A stretch of DNA of 64,000 nt from Paenibacillus soyae (GCF_024623455.1 NZ_JANIPJ010000019.1:62001-126000), one strand, 5' to 3'; shown: positions 51,843 to 61,136, counted from the first letter of the stretch. Notes: generated by a model not told the origin, from the letters alone. Made by a program: numbers and translations.

Positions 51843-52988
51843 TCACCTCGATCTATTATGACGCAAATATCTGACGATTTGTTGCGCGGGTTTCTTCGCT
51901 TGGTTCTTCAGATCCAGAATGGCAGGGCCGTAACGGACGCGCCATTCCTCCGGGGAATCGAGCAGCGCGCAGGCCGCATCGGCAAAAGCTTCGGCGTCCA
52001 GCGAATCCGTGGTGCCGATCGGCTTCAGCCCCAATCGACCCAGGAACTGGTCGATCTTCGGGTCGTACGACAAGCCAAGCAGCGGAATCTGCTGATTGGC
52101 GGCGTAGATGAGCGCGTGCAGGCGCATGCCCAGCAGCGCGTCGCAGTTGCTGACCTCCAGAAGCATCGCCTGGGGGTCGTCGCCCGGGTCGGCCAGCTCG
52201 GCGGAGCTTCCATCGCCGAGCAGGCCGCTCAGCCGTTCCATCACCTGCTCCGACGTAACCTTGTCGGCGGGGGTGTGGAACGGCAGGAAGCGCAGCCGAA
52301 CCGGCCTGCGCTTCGACAGCGCGACCAGCGCCTCGGCGGCGCGCGCCATATCGGCGCCGTCCTCGCGCCAACGGCGCAGCGAGACGCCGATGACCGGCGG
52401 CGTCTCCGCAACACCTACCGCCGGCTCAACAGTCCCCGCCGGCAGCGGCAAACCCATTACCGGATCGGGCACGACCTCGATCCGGTCCAGCGGCACGCCC
52501 ATCCGCCCCAGCAGGGCAGCGGACTCGGCGTCCCGCACGGACACGTACTTGCTCCGGCGCATCGCGCTCCGGATCAAGGGGAACATCGCGCGCCGGCTCA
52601 CCGGGCCGATGCCTTGCGCGTAAGCGAACGTCGGCTTGCCCAGCCACTGGGCGAGCTTCATCACGCCGACGTAATACGGGATCGTCAACGCGCCCGTGAC
52701 GTCCTGCAGCAAGCTTCCGCCGCCGCTGATCAGCCCGTCGCACGAGCGCAGCGTTCTCAACAGATCGCCAGGACGCATGCGGTGGGCCGCTTCCACGCCG
52801 TACATGCGGCTTGTCCACTCCGGATCGGCCGACAGCACGACCGGCTGAACGCGAATGCCCCCGGCGGCCGCTTCTTCCTCCAGCGCCAGCAGGATGGAGC
52901 GGAGCACCGCTTCATCGCCGCTGTTGTGGAAGCCGTAGAAGCCGGAGATAGCTATGCGGAATATTTGCGAATCGTTGGTGCCAGCCAT
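51843..52988 (-). CDS. csaB: CsaB polysaccharide pyruvyltransferase
   Basis: CsaB adds pyruvate to the secondary cell wall polysaccharide, which SLH domains bind. 381 residues: RIAISGFYGFHNSGDEAVL at the start, the ISGGGSLLQDVTG loop, YAQGIGPVSRRAM and the C-terminal GMRLHALIYAANQQ block with a conserved Arg/His. ATG with AAGGAG 10 bases upstream; a longer frame extends 59 residues but is out of line with the family. Overlaps the end of the upstream membrane protein gene by 37 bases. Confidence 0.94.
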   Translation of the reverse strand: MAGTNDSQIFRIAISGFYGFHNSGDEAVLRSILLALEEEAAAGGIRVQPVVLSADPEWTSRMYGVEAAHRMRPGDLLRTLRSCDGLISGGGSLLQDVTGALTIPYYVGVMKLAQWLGKPTFAYAQGIGPVSRRAMFPLIRSAMRRSKYVSVRDAESAALLGRMGVPLDRIEVVPDPVMGLPLPAGTVEPAVGVAETPPVIGVSLRRWREDGADMARAAEALVALSKRRPVRLRFLPFHTPADKVTSEQVMERLSGLLGDGSSAELADPGDDPQAMLLEVSNCDALLGMRLHALIYAANQQIPLLGLSYDPKIDQFLGRLGLKPIGTTDSLDAEAFADAACALLDSPEEWRVRYGPAILDLKNQAKKPAQQIVRYLRHNRSR

Positions 52989-55069
52989 TTGCGATAGACT
53001 CCTTCCACGACAAGCCATGCGGCAATCAGAATGCCGCCGATGATGATGCCCGCGCCCAGACCGAGCAGCGTGCGTACGATCGAAATGTACAGAGGCGTAT
53101 GAATATGCGTGAACGTGCTGACCATCGTCAGCTGTCCGAGCGCACCTACGATAATAAGTACCCACGCCGCGCGATAACGAATCGCGAGGAACAGGCCGAG
53201 CAGCAGAGGCGGATGCCCCAGCATAAACTCCTTAAAGCGTGGACGAACGCCGAACGTCGATTCCAGCCAGCCGCGGACGAGCATCTCGATCCCCGACACT
53301 TCGCCGGCATTGCCCGTTCTGGACAGATAGTAGAAGCCGACGGCGCCGATGACTACGGCAATGACGATCCACGCGACGCGGACAGGCTCGCGCAGAAGCT
53401 TGATGGCTCGTCCGATCACCCCGCGGCCGTCGCTGCTCTCATAGAGCACGACATACACGGCAACGAGGAACAGCGGCGCCAAGTGCAGCACGCTGACGCC
53501 ACGGAACTGCTCCAGCACGAGGTTGTACGTAATATTGTTGAGCAGTCCGAATACGAGCGGAATCGCCGTCCACGAGATCAGCGTTGCCGCGACGAACCAA
53601 GCGATCGCGGTGCCGAGCCGGCGGCCGATGGATACGTTCGGGAACACCCAAGCCGTTCTCTTCTCGGCTCCACCAGTCGTTCCCACGCTCCATTCCTCGC
53701 CGCCGACCATCCGGCGCTCCCCGACCGTTCTCGAATAGATGCGGTTCATGACCCAGATCAAGGCGAGCGTAGGAGCGCTGACGGCGGCGCCAAGCGCCAG
53801 CCCTTGCTCCATTAGCGAGCTGTTCAGCACGTACAAGCCCGCCGAGCCAACCAGCCCGATCAGGAATACGGGAATGGTGATAGCCGGGATAAAAGCAGCG
53901 ACAAGAAGCGTAATGATCGCGATCGCGCCTAGAGCCACGATGCCGCGGACCGGCTTCTCCCAGGATGCTTTCTCATAGTCGAAAGGCTGGGCGATGCCCG
54001 CTGGGAACCCCGCCTCTTCCACATGCGCGATGACTCCGGCTTCGCCGCCCATGGCGTCGGCCAGCTTGTCGATGGAGTTCTCGAGCACGCCGCGATCCTG
54101 ATTGCCTTTGTTCATCGTGTTCAGGAAGAACATCCGGATATTGCGGTCCTTCGCCGCGAGCTCGAAACGGTCGGCGATGCCGGCCGTCGTCATCTCGATG
54201 CTGTCCTCCGGCGACAGCGAATACACGCGGACCACATTATAGTCTGTCAAATAAGCCAATTTATTAATGCCCTGCTGCGGTTTCTTCAAATTCTCGATGG
54301 CCGTGAGGCCCAAATCGTACTGCTTCAGCAGCTCGCCGAAGCTGTCGAGGCTGTGGCTGGCGCCTTGATCCGACGCGCCCTTGGCCTTCTCCCCGTCGAA
54401 CAGGACGCGGGTAACGCCGTAAGCCTTCAACCGTTCAAGCTGAGCTGCCGTTCTCTCCGCATCGTAAGGCACGACGCGGTCGGAGAACCGCGGGAGAATG
54501 TGGAAGCCCGCATCCGCCACCGCTTGCAGCGTCATCGGATCGAAATCCAGCGTCTTCAGCGCCGCAGCCGTCGATGATTCCTCCAGCACAAGGCCGCCGC
54601 GACCCTCGAACGACCAATCGCGGTACGGCACGCCCATGCGGTCGTATGCCTCGCGGATGACGGGACCGAGCTTCTCCTCTTCTTCCGGACCGTCGAATAC
54701 CACGTACGTATGGTTGACTTCGCCGCTAGGCACGGTGCCTTGAAGCAAAGCCGCGTCCTCTTCATTGTAATAAGTAAGCCTTCCGGCTTGTCTCAGCTCC
54801 TTCAAGGAGCTCTCGTAGACGGCCATCGTCGTGATGCCCGCGGCCTTCAGCCTCTCCAGCTTCTCTTCCACGAAATCCTCGGGACGCGGCTGCAGCTCCG
54901 CGACCTCCACGATATCCCGGTAGTCGAACACGTATTCGACCGTGTCCGCCGTCCCTTCCATCGCCATTCTCGACGCGCCGAGCGGCAGGGCCGCCACTAC
55001 GCCGATAAGCGTAATGATCCACAGCCACAGCTTCGCCCGGCGATTCCAACGCTGCCAACGCATAAGCAC
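52952..55069 (-). CDS. DUF5693 membrane protein
   Basis: 705 residues with one N-terminal transmembrane segment, a ~330-residue extracytoplasmic part (starting EYVFDYRDIVEVAELQPRPE) and about eight C-terminal transmembrane segments. The family is conserved beside csaB in Paenibacillaceae, so a role in exporting or handling the polymer that CsaB modifies is plausible but unproven. GTG start with GGAGG eight bases upstream. Confidence 0.85.
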   Translation of the reverse strand: MLMRWQRWNRRAKLWLWIITLIGVVAALPLGASRMAMEGTADTVEYVFDYRDIVEVAELQPRPEDFVEEKLERLKAAGITTMAVYESSLKELRQAGRLTYYNEEDAALLQGTVPSGEVNHTYVVFDGPEEEEKLGPVIREAYDRMGVPYRDWSFEGRGGLVLEESSTAAALKTLDFDPMTLQAVADAGFHILPRFSDRVVPYDAERTAAQLERLKAYGVTRVLFDGEKAKGASDQGASHSLDSFGELLKQYDLGLTAIENLKKPQQGINKLAYLTDYNVVRVYSLSPEDSIEMTTAGIADRFELAAKDRNIRMFFLNTMNKGNQDRGVLENSIDKLADAMGGEAGVIAHVEEAGFPAGIAQPFDYEKASWEKPVRGIVALGAIAIITLLVAAFIPAITIPVFLIGLVGSAGLYVLNSSLMEQGLALGAAVSAPTLALIWVMNRIYSRTVGERRMVGGEEWSVGTTGGAEKRTAWVFPNVSIGRRLGTAIAWFVAATLISWTAIPLVFGLLNNITYNLVLEQFRGVSVLHLAPLFLVAVYVVLYESSDGRGVIGRAIKLLREPVRVAWIVIAVVIGAVGFYYLSRTGNAGEVSGIEMLVRGWLESTFGVRPRFKEFMLGHPPLLLGLFLAIRYRAAWVLIIVGALGQLTMVSTFTHIHTPLYISIVRTLLGLGAGIIIGGILIAAWLVVEGVYRKWLAPTIRKYSA

Positions 55070-55091
55070 TGTCTAATCCTCCGTTCCGAAT

Positions 55092-56810
55092 CTACACCGC
55101 GCCGTCCACGCGGGACATAACGGTTGCTCTAAGGGCGTTCAGCGCCGCGGCCGCGGCTTCCGACGAATCCTTCTTCACGCCAAAATAAACCTTAATCTTC
55201 GGCTCCGTACCCGATGGCCGCAGGCAGAACCACGAGCCGTCCTCCAGCATGTACTTCAGGACGTTCTCCGGACGAAGACCGTCGAGGCCGCCGCTGTAGT
55301 CCAGCGCCTTCGCGATCTTCACGCCGCCAATCTCGGCAGGCGGGTTCTTGCGCCAATCGTTCATGATCGCGCCGATCTTCTGCACGCCGTCGAGGCCCTT
55401 CAGCGTGCGGGACTCGAGCCCCTCCAGGTAGTAGCCGAACGTGCCGTACAGCTCCCCGAGAACGTCGTAGAGCGTCTTGCCCTTGCTGCTGTAGTAAGCG
55501 GCCGCTTCGCAGATAATCATCGCCGCCACGATCGCGTCTTTGTCGCGCGCATACGTGCCGGTCAAGTAGCCGTAGCTCTCCTCGTAGCCGAACAGGAAGG
55601 AACGTTCTCCGGTTTTCTCGTAGCCCGTCATTTTCTCCCCGATATATTTGAAGCCGGTGAGCGTGTTCTCGACTTCCGCGCCGTAAGCGCGAGCGATGTC
55701 CGCGCCCATCTCGCTTGTGACGATCGTCTTGACGACAACGCCGTTAGCCGGCAGCAGACCGCGCTCCTTCAGCACGCTCAACTTGTAATGCACCATCAGA
55801 GCGCCGGACTGGTTGCCCGAGAGCACGACATAGTCGCCTTTGTTATCCTTCACGACGGCGCCCATGCGGTCGGCATCGGGATCCGTGCCGATGATGATGT
55901 CCGCGTTCACTTCCTTAGCCATCTGGATCGCCAGCTCGAACGCTTCCCTCTCCTCCGGGTTAGGCGATTTCACCGTGCTGAAGTAGCCGTCCGGCTGCTC
56001 CTGCTCCTTCACGATATGCACATTGCGGAAGCCGATGCCCTTCAGCGCCTCGCGCACCGGAATGTTGCCCGTGCCGTGCAGCGGCGTGAAGACGACGCCG
56101 AAGCTCTCGCCGAGCTCGCCTTGCAGCAGCTCCTTGTTTAAGCTTTCGCCGATGACGGTATCAATATATTGACGGTCCGCTTCCTCACCGAGCCATACGA
56201 GCAGACCCTGCGCCTCCGCTTCTTCCTGCGTCAGGCGTTTGATCGCGTCGAAGCTGATCGCGCCGATTGCCGCGATGACCTGCTCCGCATCCTCCGGGAT
56301 CAGCTGGCAGCCGTCCGCGCCGTACGCCTTGTAGCCGTTGTACTCCGGCGGGTTATGGCTCGCCGTGATTACGATGCCGCTGGAGCAGCCGAGCTCGCGT
56401 ACCGCGAACGACAGCTGAGGCGTCGGGCGCAGACCGCGGAACAAGTAGGTTTTGATCCCGTTGCCCGCAAGCACCAGGGCGGAATCCAGAGCGAATTCCG
56501 GCGAGTTGTTACGGGAATCGTGGGCGATGACGACGGATGGCGCCGATCCTCCGGCGCGCGCGAGCAGCCAGTTCGCCAGGCCTTGCGTTGCCTTGCCGAC
56601 GGTGTAGGCGTTCATCCGGTTCGTCCCGGCGCCCATCACGCCGCGCAGTCCTCCCGTCCCGAACTCGAGATCGCGGTAGAAGCGGTCCGTAATTTCTTTC
56701 TCCTGTCCGGCAATGCCGCGCAGCTCCGACTTGGTCGCCTCGTCGATCATCGGATCGTTCAACCAGGCTTCATAACGCGATTGTATCGTTTCACTAGCGA
56801 TTTGATTCAT
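55092..56810 (-). CDS. Phosphoglucomutase / phosphomannomutase
   Basis: Alpha-D-phosphohexomutase of the PgcA type, interconverting glucose 6-phosphate and glucose 1-phosphate; it feeds UDP-sugars to wall polymers and glycolipids. Active serine loop TASHNPPEYNG, metal loop DPDADRMGAVV, sugar loop GYEESYGYLTG and phosphate-binding RPSGTEPKIKVY are all there. 572 residues. ATG chosen because GGGGA lies 7 bases upstream; eight residues further upstream there is an unlikely start. The gene may be pgcA, but pgm cannot be ruled out. Confidence 0.92.
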   Translation of the reverse strand: MNQIASETIQSRYEAWLNDPMIDEATKSELRGIAGQEKEITDRFYRDLEFGTGGLRGVMGAGTNRMNAYTVGKATQGLANWLLARAGGSAPSVVIAHDSRNNSPEFALDSALVLAGNGIKTYLFRGLRPTPQLSFAVRELGCSSGIVITASHNPPEYNGYKAYGADGCQLIPEDAEQVIAAIGAISFDAIKRLTQEEAEAQGLLVWLGEEADRQYIDTVIGESLNKELLQGELGESFGVVFTPLHGTGNIPVREALKGIGFRNVHIVKEQEQPDGYFSTVKSPNPEEREAFELAIQMAKEVNADIIIGTDPDADRMGAVVKDNKGDYVVLSGNQSGALMVHYKLSVLKERGLLPANGVVVKTIVTSEMGADIARAYGAEVENTLTGFKYIGEKMTGYEKTGERSFLFGYEESYGYLTGTYARDKDAIVAAMIICEAAAYYSSKGKTLYDVLGELYGTFGYYLEGLESRTLKGLDGVQKIGAIMNDWRKNPPAEIGGVKIAKALDYSGGLDGLRPENVLKYMLEDGSWFCLRPSGTEPKIKVYFGVKKDSSEAAAAALNALRATVMSRVDGAV

Positions 56811-56871
56811 TACAGCATCCCCATTTCCATCCATTAGTTTTTTTTAATTTATGTATATTCTAGTATGAACA

Positions 56872-57303
56872 TTAAGAACGGTCCGACAGCGCGAACATGA
56901 GCTCGCCCTCGGCTACAACCTTGTCACCAACCTTGGCGGTAGCTTGTCCTTTGCCGATCGGTCCTTTGAGCCTCGTAATCTGTACCTCTAGAATGAGCGT
57001 GTCGCCAGGCTTCACCTGGTCGCGGAAACGGAAGCCGTCAATGCCCGCGAAGAAGCCCAGCTTGCCTTTGTTCGCCTCCACCATCAGCATGGCCACCGAG
57101 CCGACCTGAGCAAGCGCTTCGACGATCAGTACGCCCGGCATAACCGGATACCCCGGGAAATGCCCTACAAAATAGGGTTCGTTCATCGTGACGTTTTTGA
57201 GACCTACGGCGCGTACGCCCGGCTCGACCTCCAGGATGCGGTCCACCAGCAGAAACGGCGGGCGGTGCGGAATGATTTCTTGAATTTGATTAATGTCCAG
57301 CAT
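56872..57303 (-). CDS. fabZ: 3-hydroxyacyl-ACP dehydratase FabZ
   Basis: Fatty-acid elongation dehydratase. 143 residues with the hot-dog fold and active-site [19 protein letters not shown] (His and Glu), following [13 protein letters not shown]. In B. subtilis fabZ (ywpB) follows flhP, and here it is separated from flhP by an epuA gene and the TetR-MFS pair. RBS GAGGGG. Confidence 0.96.
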   Translation of the reverse strand: MLDINQIQEIIPHRPPFLLVDRILEVEPGVRAVGLKNVTMNEPYFVGHFPGYPVMPGVLIVEALAQVGSVAMLMVEANKGKLGFFAGIDGFRFRDQVKPGDTLILEVQITRLKGPIGKGQATAKVGDKVVAEGELMFALSDRS

Positions 57304-57408
57304 AGCAAATGTCCCCTCTCGAGCTTTTCTTAGTATAAAACCGGCGTTCTTAAGCGAAACTATACGTATCCTTCATAAAACTGCAGATTATGGAGGTTAA
57401 GATAAGGG

Positions 57409-57447
57409 GGCTTGATCTATGGACCCGAAGCGTCCATGGATCAAGCC
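57409..57447 (-). terminator. Hairpin after the PgsA-type gene
   Basis: Arms GGCTTGATCTATGGAC/GTCCATGGATCAAGCC with one mismatch. No strong T run follows (CCCCTTATC), so it may be weak or a processing stem. Confidence 0.5.
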
Positions 57448-57471
57448 TCTTTCTGCTTCTTGGTGACCGGG

Positions 57472-58002
57472 CTACGCATGCCCCGAAGGCGTCTCCGCTT
57501 GACCATTGAGCGTCTTGTAAGACAGCAGGTATACGAAGGACGTCAGGAACGAGAACGCGATAACGACCCATAAGTATGTATGCGCGAAAGGCGCTTCGAA
57601 AAAGATAAACATAATCGCGAAGTAAAATAACACGGTTGTCAGCTTGCCCATCCAGTTGGCCGGCACGTTCTTCTTCCCTCGGAAATGAGCGAACAGGCCT
57701 CCCGCGATCATGCCCAAATCGCGCAGGAACATCGCTCCCGCGGCCCACCACGAAATATGTCCGGATACAAGCAGGGACACGATAACGGTGATGAGCATCA
57801 GCTTATCCGCGAGCGGATCCAGCATCTCGCCGGCAGGCGTCACTTGGCCGAACTTGCGGGCAATATACCCGTCGAGCACGTCGGTCACACCGGCTGCAAC
57901 CACAACGAGGAACGCGGGGATCATGTGACCGCTGGCGAACACGCCGATATAGACGGGAATCAACAGAAATCGCAAGGCTGTCAATAAGTTAGGCAGATTC
58001 AA
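57472..58002 (-). CDS. pgsA: CDP-alcohol phosphatidyltransferase, probably phosphatidylglycerophosphate synthase
   Basis: The active site DGYIARKFGQVTPAGEMLDP fits D-G-x2-A-R-x8-G-x3-D, and LADK completes the D-x3-D. Five to six transmembrane segments in 176 residues, the size of PgsA. It would join CDP-diacylglycerol and glycerol 3-phosphate. A TTG start is used with GGAGGAG eight bases upstream. A PgsA identity is favoured by length and first strand (LPNLLTALRFLLIPVY), though other family members cannot be excluded. Confidence 0.85.
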   Translation of the reverse strand: MNLPNLLTALRFLLIPVYIGVFASGHMIPAFLVVVAAGVTDVLDGYIARKFGQVTPAGEMLDPLADKLMLITVIVSLLVSGHISWWAAGAMFLRDLGMIAGGLFAHFRGKKNVPANWMGKLTTVLFYFAIMFIFFEAPFAHTYLWVVIAFSFLTSFVYLLSYKTLNGQAETPSGHA

Positions 58003-58123
58003 CGTTCACACTCCTCCGGTGTCCTACGGAATGTTCCACCATGGTTCCCAACTATTATAAACTACCTCCTCGAAAATGAAAACAAACCGCGGTCCAGGGC
58101 CGCGGCTTCAAAACGAAAAGTCC

Positions 58124-58171
58124 TTGCGCGCCCACGAGAGGGCGTGCTAGAATACTGACTGAACGTTCAGT
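58124..58171 (+). promoter_or_regulatory. Promoter and TetR-type operator of the tetR-MFS operon
   Basis: TTGCGC, 18-base spacer, TAGAAT (extended -10 with TGC). Right after it, at 58158-58171, a perfect 14-base palindrome ACTGAACGTTCAGT would cover the start of transcription. This is the usual layout of an autorepressed TetR pump operon. Confidence 0.75.
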
Positions 58172-58216
58172 ATACATATGATATTGTGCGTGAAATGATC
58201 GGAAGGGAGCGAAGCC

Positions 58217-58834
58217 TTGAATAGAAAGCAGCAGCAGACCGAAGTGACCAAAGCCCGTCTCATGGAAGCCGCATTCGCTATCTTCTCGCACCGTGGCTAC
58301 GTCTCCGCTTCTATAGAAGAGATAGCATGTGCGACGGGCACCAGCAAGGCCAATATTTATTACCATTTCAAAAGCAAGGAAGGCCTCTTCCTCGCCCTGC
58401 TCGACCGTTACGATGCCGAATGGATGGCGCTCTGGGAGGAGCAGCGCGTTCGTTACCATTCCGTTGCCGAGATGCTTCACGGCATGATCAACATGAGCTT
58501 GCCGCAAGGCTTCCATCATCCTCTTAATCGCGCGGCCAGGGAATTTTTGGACGATGCTTGGGGGAAGAGCGAAGAAGGAAGGCGGTTATTCGCCGAGCGG
58601 GTCGAAGAGAAACGGCTGTTCCTGATCGCGCTCCTGCAAGAAGGAATCGACAGCGGCGAGCTGAAGACCGGGAACGTCTCCGAGCTAGCGCTCATTCTGG
58701 AAAGCTTGTTCCGCGGACTCGGCGAGACGACGCGGGATATGAAGCTGGACGACGCGATGAAGATTTATAATTGCGCGCTGGAAGCTTTCTTGCATGGAAT
58801 TGCGGCGAAGTGCGTAGGAAATGGTAAGGAGTAA
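58217..58834 (+). CDS. TetR-family transcriptional regulator
   Basis: 205 residues with an N-terminal helix-turn-helix (AAFAIFSHRGYVSASIEEIA, ATGTSKANIYYHFKSKEGLF), and a C-terminal ligand-binding part with conserved-in-family helices. TTG start with GGGAG eight bases upstream. The palindrome in its own promoter and the pump 36 bases downstream suggest drug- or metabolite-induced efflux. The ligand is unknown. Confidence 0.92.
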   Translation: MNRKQQQTEVTKARLMEAAFAIFSHRGYVSASIEEIACATGTSKANIYYHFKSKEGLFLALLDRYDAEWMALWEEQRVRYHSVAEMLHGMINMSLPQGFHHPLNRAAREFLDDAWGKSEEGRRLFAERVEEKRLFLIALLQEGIDSGELKTGNVSELALILESLFRGLGETTRDMKLDDAMKIYNCALEAFLHGIAAKCVGNGKE

Positions 58835-58870
58835 AGAGAAATCGGTTAAGGATATGGAGGAGTTAAAGAA

Positions 58871-60340
58871 ATGCATACCGCATCTGCCGCTACGGCGGCG
58901 CCCCGAGATCTGGGGAACGTCAAGAGACTGCCGATTCTGATCTCGTTGATCATCGGCGCGTTTTTTTCCATTCTAAATGAAACCTTGCTCAACATCGCAC
59001 TTGTCGATTTGGTTGAAGATTTCGGCGTAACGTTTAATACCGTGCAATGGCTGTCCACCAGCTACATGCTGACGGTCGGCATTCTGATCCCGGTGTCCGC
59101 GCTGCTCGTGCAGTGGTTCACGACACGGCAGATGTTCCTCGGCGCGATGACGCTGTTCTCTCTCGGCACGCTCGTGTGCGCGCTGGCGCCCGAGTTCTAC
59201 GTGCTTCTCATCGGGCGGATCATCCAAGCGCTCGGAACGGGTCTCATGCTTCCTGTTATGATGAACACGATTCTTGTGCTCTACCCGCCTGAGAAACGCG
59301 GTGCGGCAATGGGCAGTATCGGTCTTGTCATCATGTTCGCGCCGGCGATCGGCCCGACTTTGTCCGGCTTGATTCTGGAAGCAACGGATAACTGGCGCTG
59401 GTTGTTTTATCTGGTGCTGCCTTTTGGCATTTTCGCGATCGCTTTTGCGGCAATCTTCCTTAAGAACGTGTCCGACGTAACGAAACCTAGAGTCGATGTT
59501 TTGTCCATTATTTTGTCTACGATCGCGTTCGGCGGCATCGTCTACGGCTTTAGCAGCCTGGGCGGCCACGGCTCCGAAGGCAGCGGCTGGTCCGATCCGA
59601 AGGTTTACGGCACGGTAATCGCCGGCGGAATCGGTCTGATCCTATTCGTTTGGAGACAGCTGAAGATGCGCGAGCCGATGCTCGACATGCGCGCGTTCAA
59701 GGCGCCTATGTTCTCGTACAGTACCATACTTATTATCATCGTCATGATGGCGTTGTTCTCGACGCTGATGCTGCTCCCGATCCTCATGCAGACGGGCATG
59801 GCCCTGACGGCGTTCGCCGCCGGCCTAGTGCTGCTCCCTGGCGGTATCGTCAACGGCTTCTTGTCGCCGATTACCGGCAAGCTGTTCGATAAATTCGGTC
59901 CTCGCGCGCTCGTTATCCCAGGATCGGCGATTCTGGTTGTCATCATGTACTGCTTCACGCAAATCTCGCTGGAGACGAGCAAAGGCATGATCATTCTGCT
60001 GCACTGCAACATGAGCCTTGCGATGTCCATGATCATGATGCCGGCGCAGACGAACGGTCTGAACCAGCTGACGCCAAAATACTACCCGCACGGCTCCGCT
60101 ATCTTGAGCACGCTGCAGCAAGTAGCAGGCGCGCTTGGCATCGCCTTCTTCATCAGCATCATGTCGTCCGGAACGAAGGACTACTTGCTGAGCTCGTCCG
60201 ACCCGACGTCGCCGGCGGAGCTGGCTGGCTCGGTTATGGCCGGCATCCACAATGCCTTCGAAGTCGGGATGTACTTCTCCATTGTGGCGCTGATCCTCTC
60301 CTTCTTCGTGAAACGCGTCACGGCTCCGAAGGAGTTCTAA
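58871..60340 (+). CDS. MFS multidrug efflux transporter, DHA2 (EmrB/QacA) type
   Basis: 489 residues with about 14 transmembrane segments. Conserved motifs include LNETLLNIALVDLVEDFG (first helix) followed by NTVQWLSTSYMLTVG, GRIIQALGTGLMLPVMMNT, and RGAAMGSIGLVIMFAPAIGP, the antiporter motif C. Such pumps extrude lipophilic drugs or cations by proton antiport. RBS GGAGGAG. It forms an operon with the upstream regulator and is followed by a terminator. Confidence 0.93.
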   Translation: MHTASAATAAPRDLGNVKRLPILISLIIGAFFSILNETLLNIALVDLVEDFGVTFNTVQWLSTSYMLTVGILIPVSALLVQWFTTRQMFLGAMTLFSLGTLVCALAPEFYVLLIGRIIQALGTGLMLPVMMNTILVLYPPEKRGAAMGSIGLVIMFAPAIGPTLSGLILEATDNWRWLFYLVLPFGIFAIAFAAIFLKNVSDVTKPRVDVLSIILSTIAFGGIVYGFSSLGGHGSEGSGWSDPKVYGTVIAGGIGLILFVWRQLKMREPMLDMRAFKAPMFSYSTILIIIVMMALFSTLMLLPILMQTGMALTAFAAGLVLLPGGIVNGFLSPITGKLFDKFGPRALVIPGSAILVVIMYCFTQISLETSKGMIILLHCNMSLAMSMIMMPAQTNGLNQLTPKYYPHGSAILSTLQQVAGALGIAFFISIMSSGTKDYLLSSSDPTSPAELAGSVMAGIHNAFEVGMYFSIVALILSFFVKRVTAPKEF

Positions 60341-60413
60341 GGAACGTTAAACACACCCGATAGGCTTGGTTGGAGCTCAGATTCCAGCATCGCCAAGCCA
60401 GACACCAATTAAC

Positions 60414-60462
60414 AAAGGCAGCTAAGCACAGTCCCCAATGACCGTGCAGAGCTGCCTTTTTT
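60414..60462 (+). terminator. Terminator after the MFS gene
   Basis: Arms AAAGGCAGCT/AGCTGCCTTT with inner GCAC/GTGC, then six T on the plus strand. Confidence 0.9.
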
Positions 60463-60508
60463 CATTCATTGGTTACTCTCCTCCGTCTACTCCGTCACCC
60501 CGCGCACC

Positions 60509-60812
60509 AGTAACCCGATTTTCTCGGCCTATTGAGCACCACAGCACCCTCACCTCACGAGTAACCCGATTTTCTCGGCCTATTGCGCGCCACAGCACCC
60601 TCACCGCACCAGTAACCCGATTTTCCCGGCCTATTGCGCTCCACCGCACCCTTCCCGCACCAGTAACCCGACTTTCTCGGCCTATTGCGCTCCACCTCAC
60701 CATCCCGCACCAGTAACCCGACTTTTTCGGCCTATTGCGCTCCACCGCACCCTTCCCCCACCAGTAACCCGACTTTCTCGGCCTACTGCGCCCCACAGCC
60801 CTTGCCCGCCGA
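60509..60812. repeat. Tandem repeat, 51-base period, six copies
   Basis: AGTAACCCG begins copies at 60509, 60560, 60611, 60662, 60712 and 60763 (spacings 51, 51, 51, 50, 51). Each holds CCGAnnTTnTCGG, a small hairpin, then a variable CCA-rich part. Copies are 80-95 percent alike. The one 50-base spacing makes a single reading frame through all six unlikely. Confidence 0.9.
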
Positions 60813-60822
60813 TGCACGCAAA

Positions 60823-60848
60823 AAATAAAGGACATATTACCTTTATTT
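60823..60848. repeat. Nine-base inverted repeat next to the tandem array
   Basis: AAATAAAGG and CCTTTATTT arms with an 8-base loop. Possibly part of a small intergenic element together with 60876-60958. Confidence 0.6.
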
Positions 60849-60875
60849 TCAGCTGAAATCCTACATGCGAGCAAA

Positions 60876-60958
60876 ATAGCGGCAATAGTGGAGTTATTCG
60901 TGGTGGGAAACGGAGTTTTCTAAAGAATCGCAGAAAATAGAGGTACTTATGCCGCTAT
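60876..60958. repeat. Inverted repeat flanking a short intergenic element
   Basis: ATAGCGGCA and TGCCGCTAT arms 65 bases apart, with further A-rich matching flanks. It resembles a small non-coding palindromic element; no gene lies inside. Confidence 0.5.
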
Positions 60959-61094
60959 TCTCACGCATCGGACCGAGACTGGCGAATTAACGCCCTTTTA
61001 TCCGTTATTCCGGCTAGACCCGCCCGGTTAACCACGCGTGCCTAATCGCAGGCTGTTCGCCAGCCTCCCTGCAATCGTGCGCGCAAACAAAAAA

Positions 61095-61129
61095 GGCCGC
61101 TCCGGCCGCCTAATGCGGTCGGAACAGCC
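61095..61129 (-). terminator. Terminator after the EpuA-like gene
   Basis: GC-rich stem GGCCGCTCCGGCCGC/GCGGTCGGAACAGCC with two mismatches, followed by T6 on the minus strand. Confidence 0.75.
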
Positions 61130-61136
61130 TGATCAG

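Larger units (their letters stand above)
60341..61136. other. Intergenic region with repeats
   Basis: No convincing gene. From left to right: MFS terminator, a six-copy 51-base tandem repeat, two hairpin elements (60823-60848 and 60876-60958) and the terminator of the next minus-strand gene. Reading frames of about 100-130 codons cross the tandem repeat on both strands, but have no RBS and only reflect its period. Confidence 0.75.

Noticed and set aside
58085-58107. GC-rich hairpin with T-rich flank on the minus strand, before the TetR gene
   Set aside because: No minus-strand gene upstream that it could end. Left out as an orphan structure, possibly bidirectional.
60473-60874. 133-codon repetitive frame in the tandem repeat (both strands)
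   Set aside because: Exists because the period is divisible by three. One 50-base spacing breaks it, and there is no RBS.
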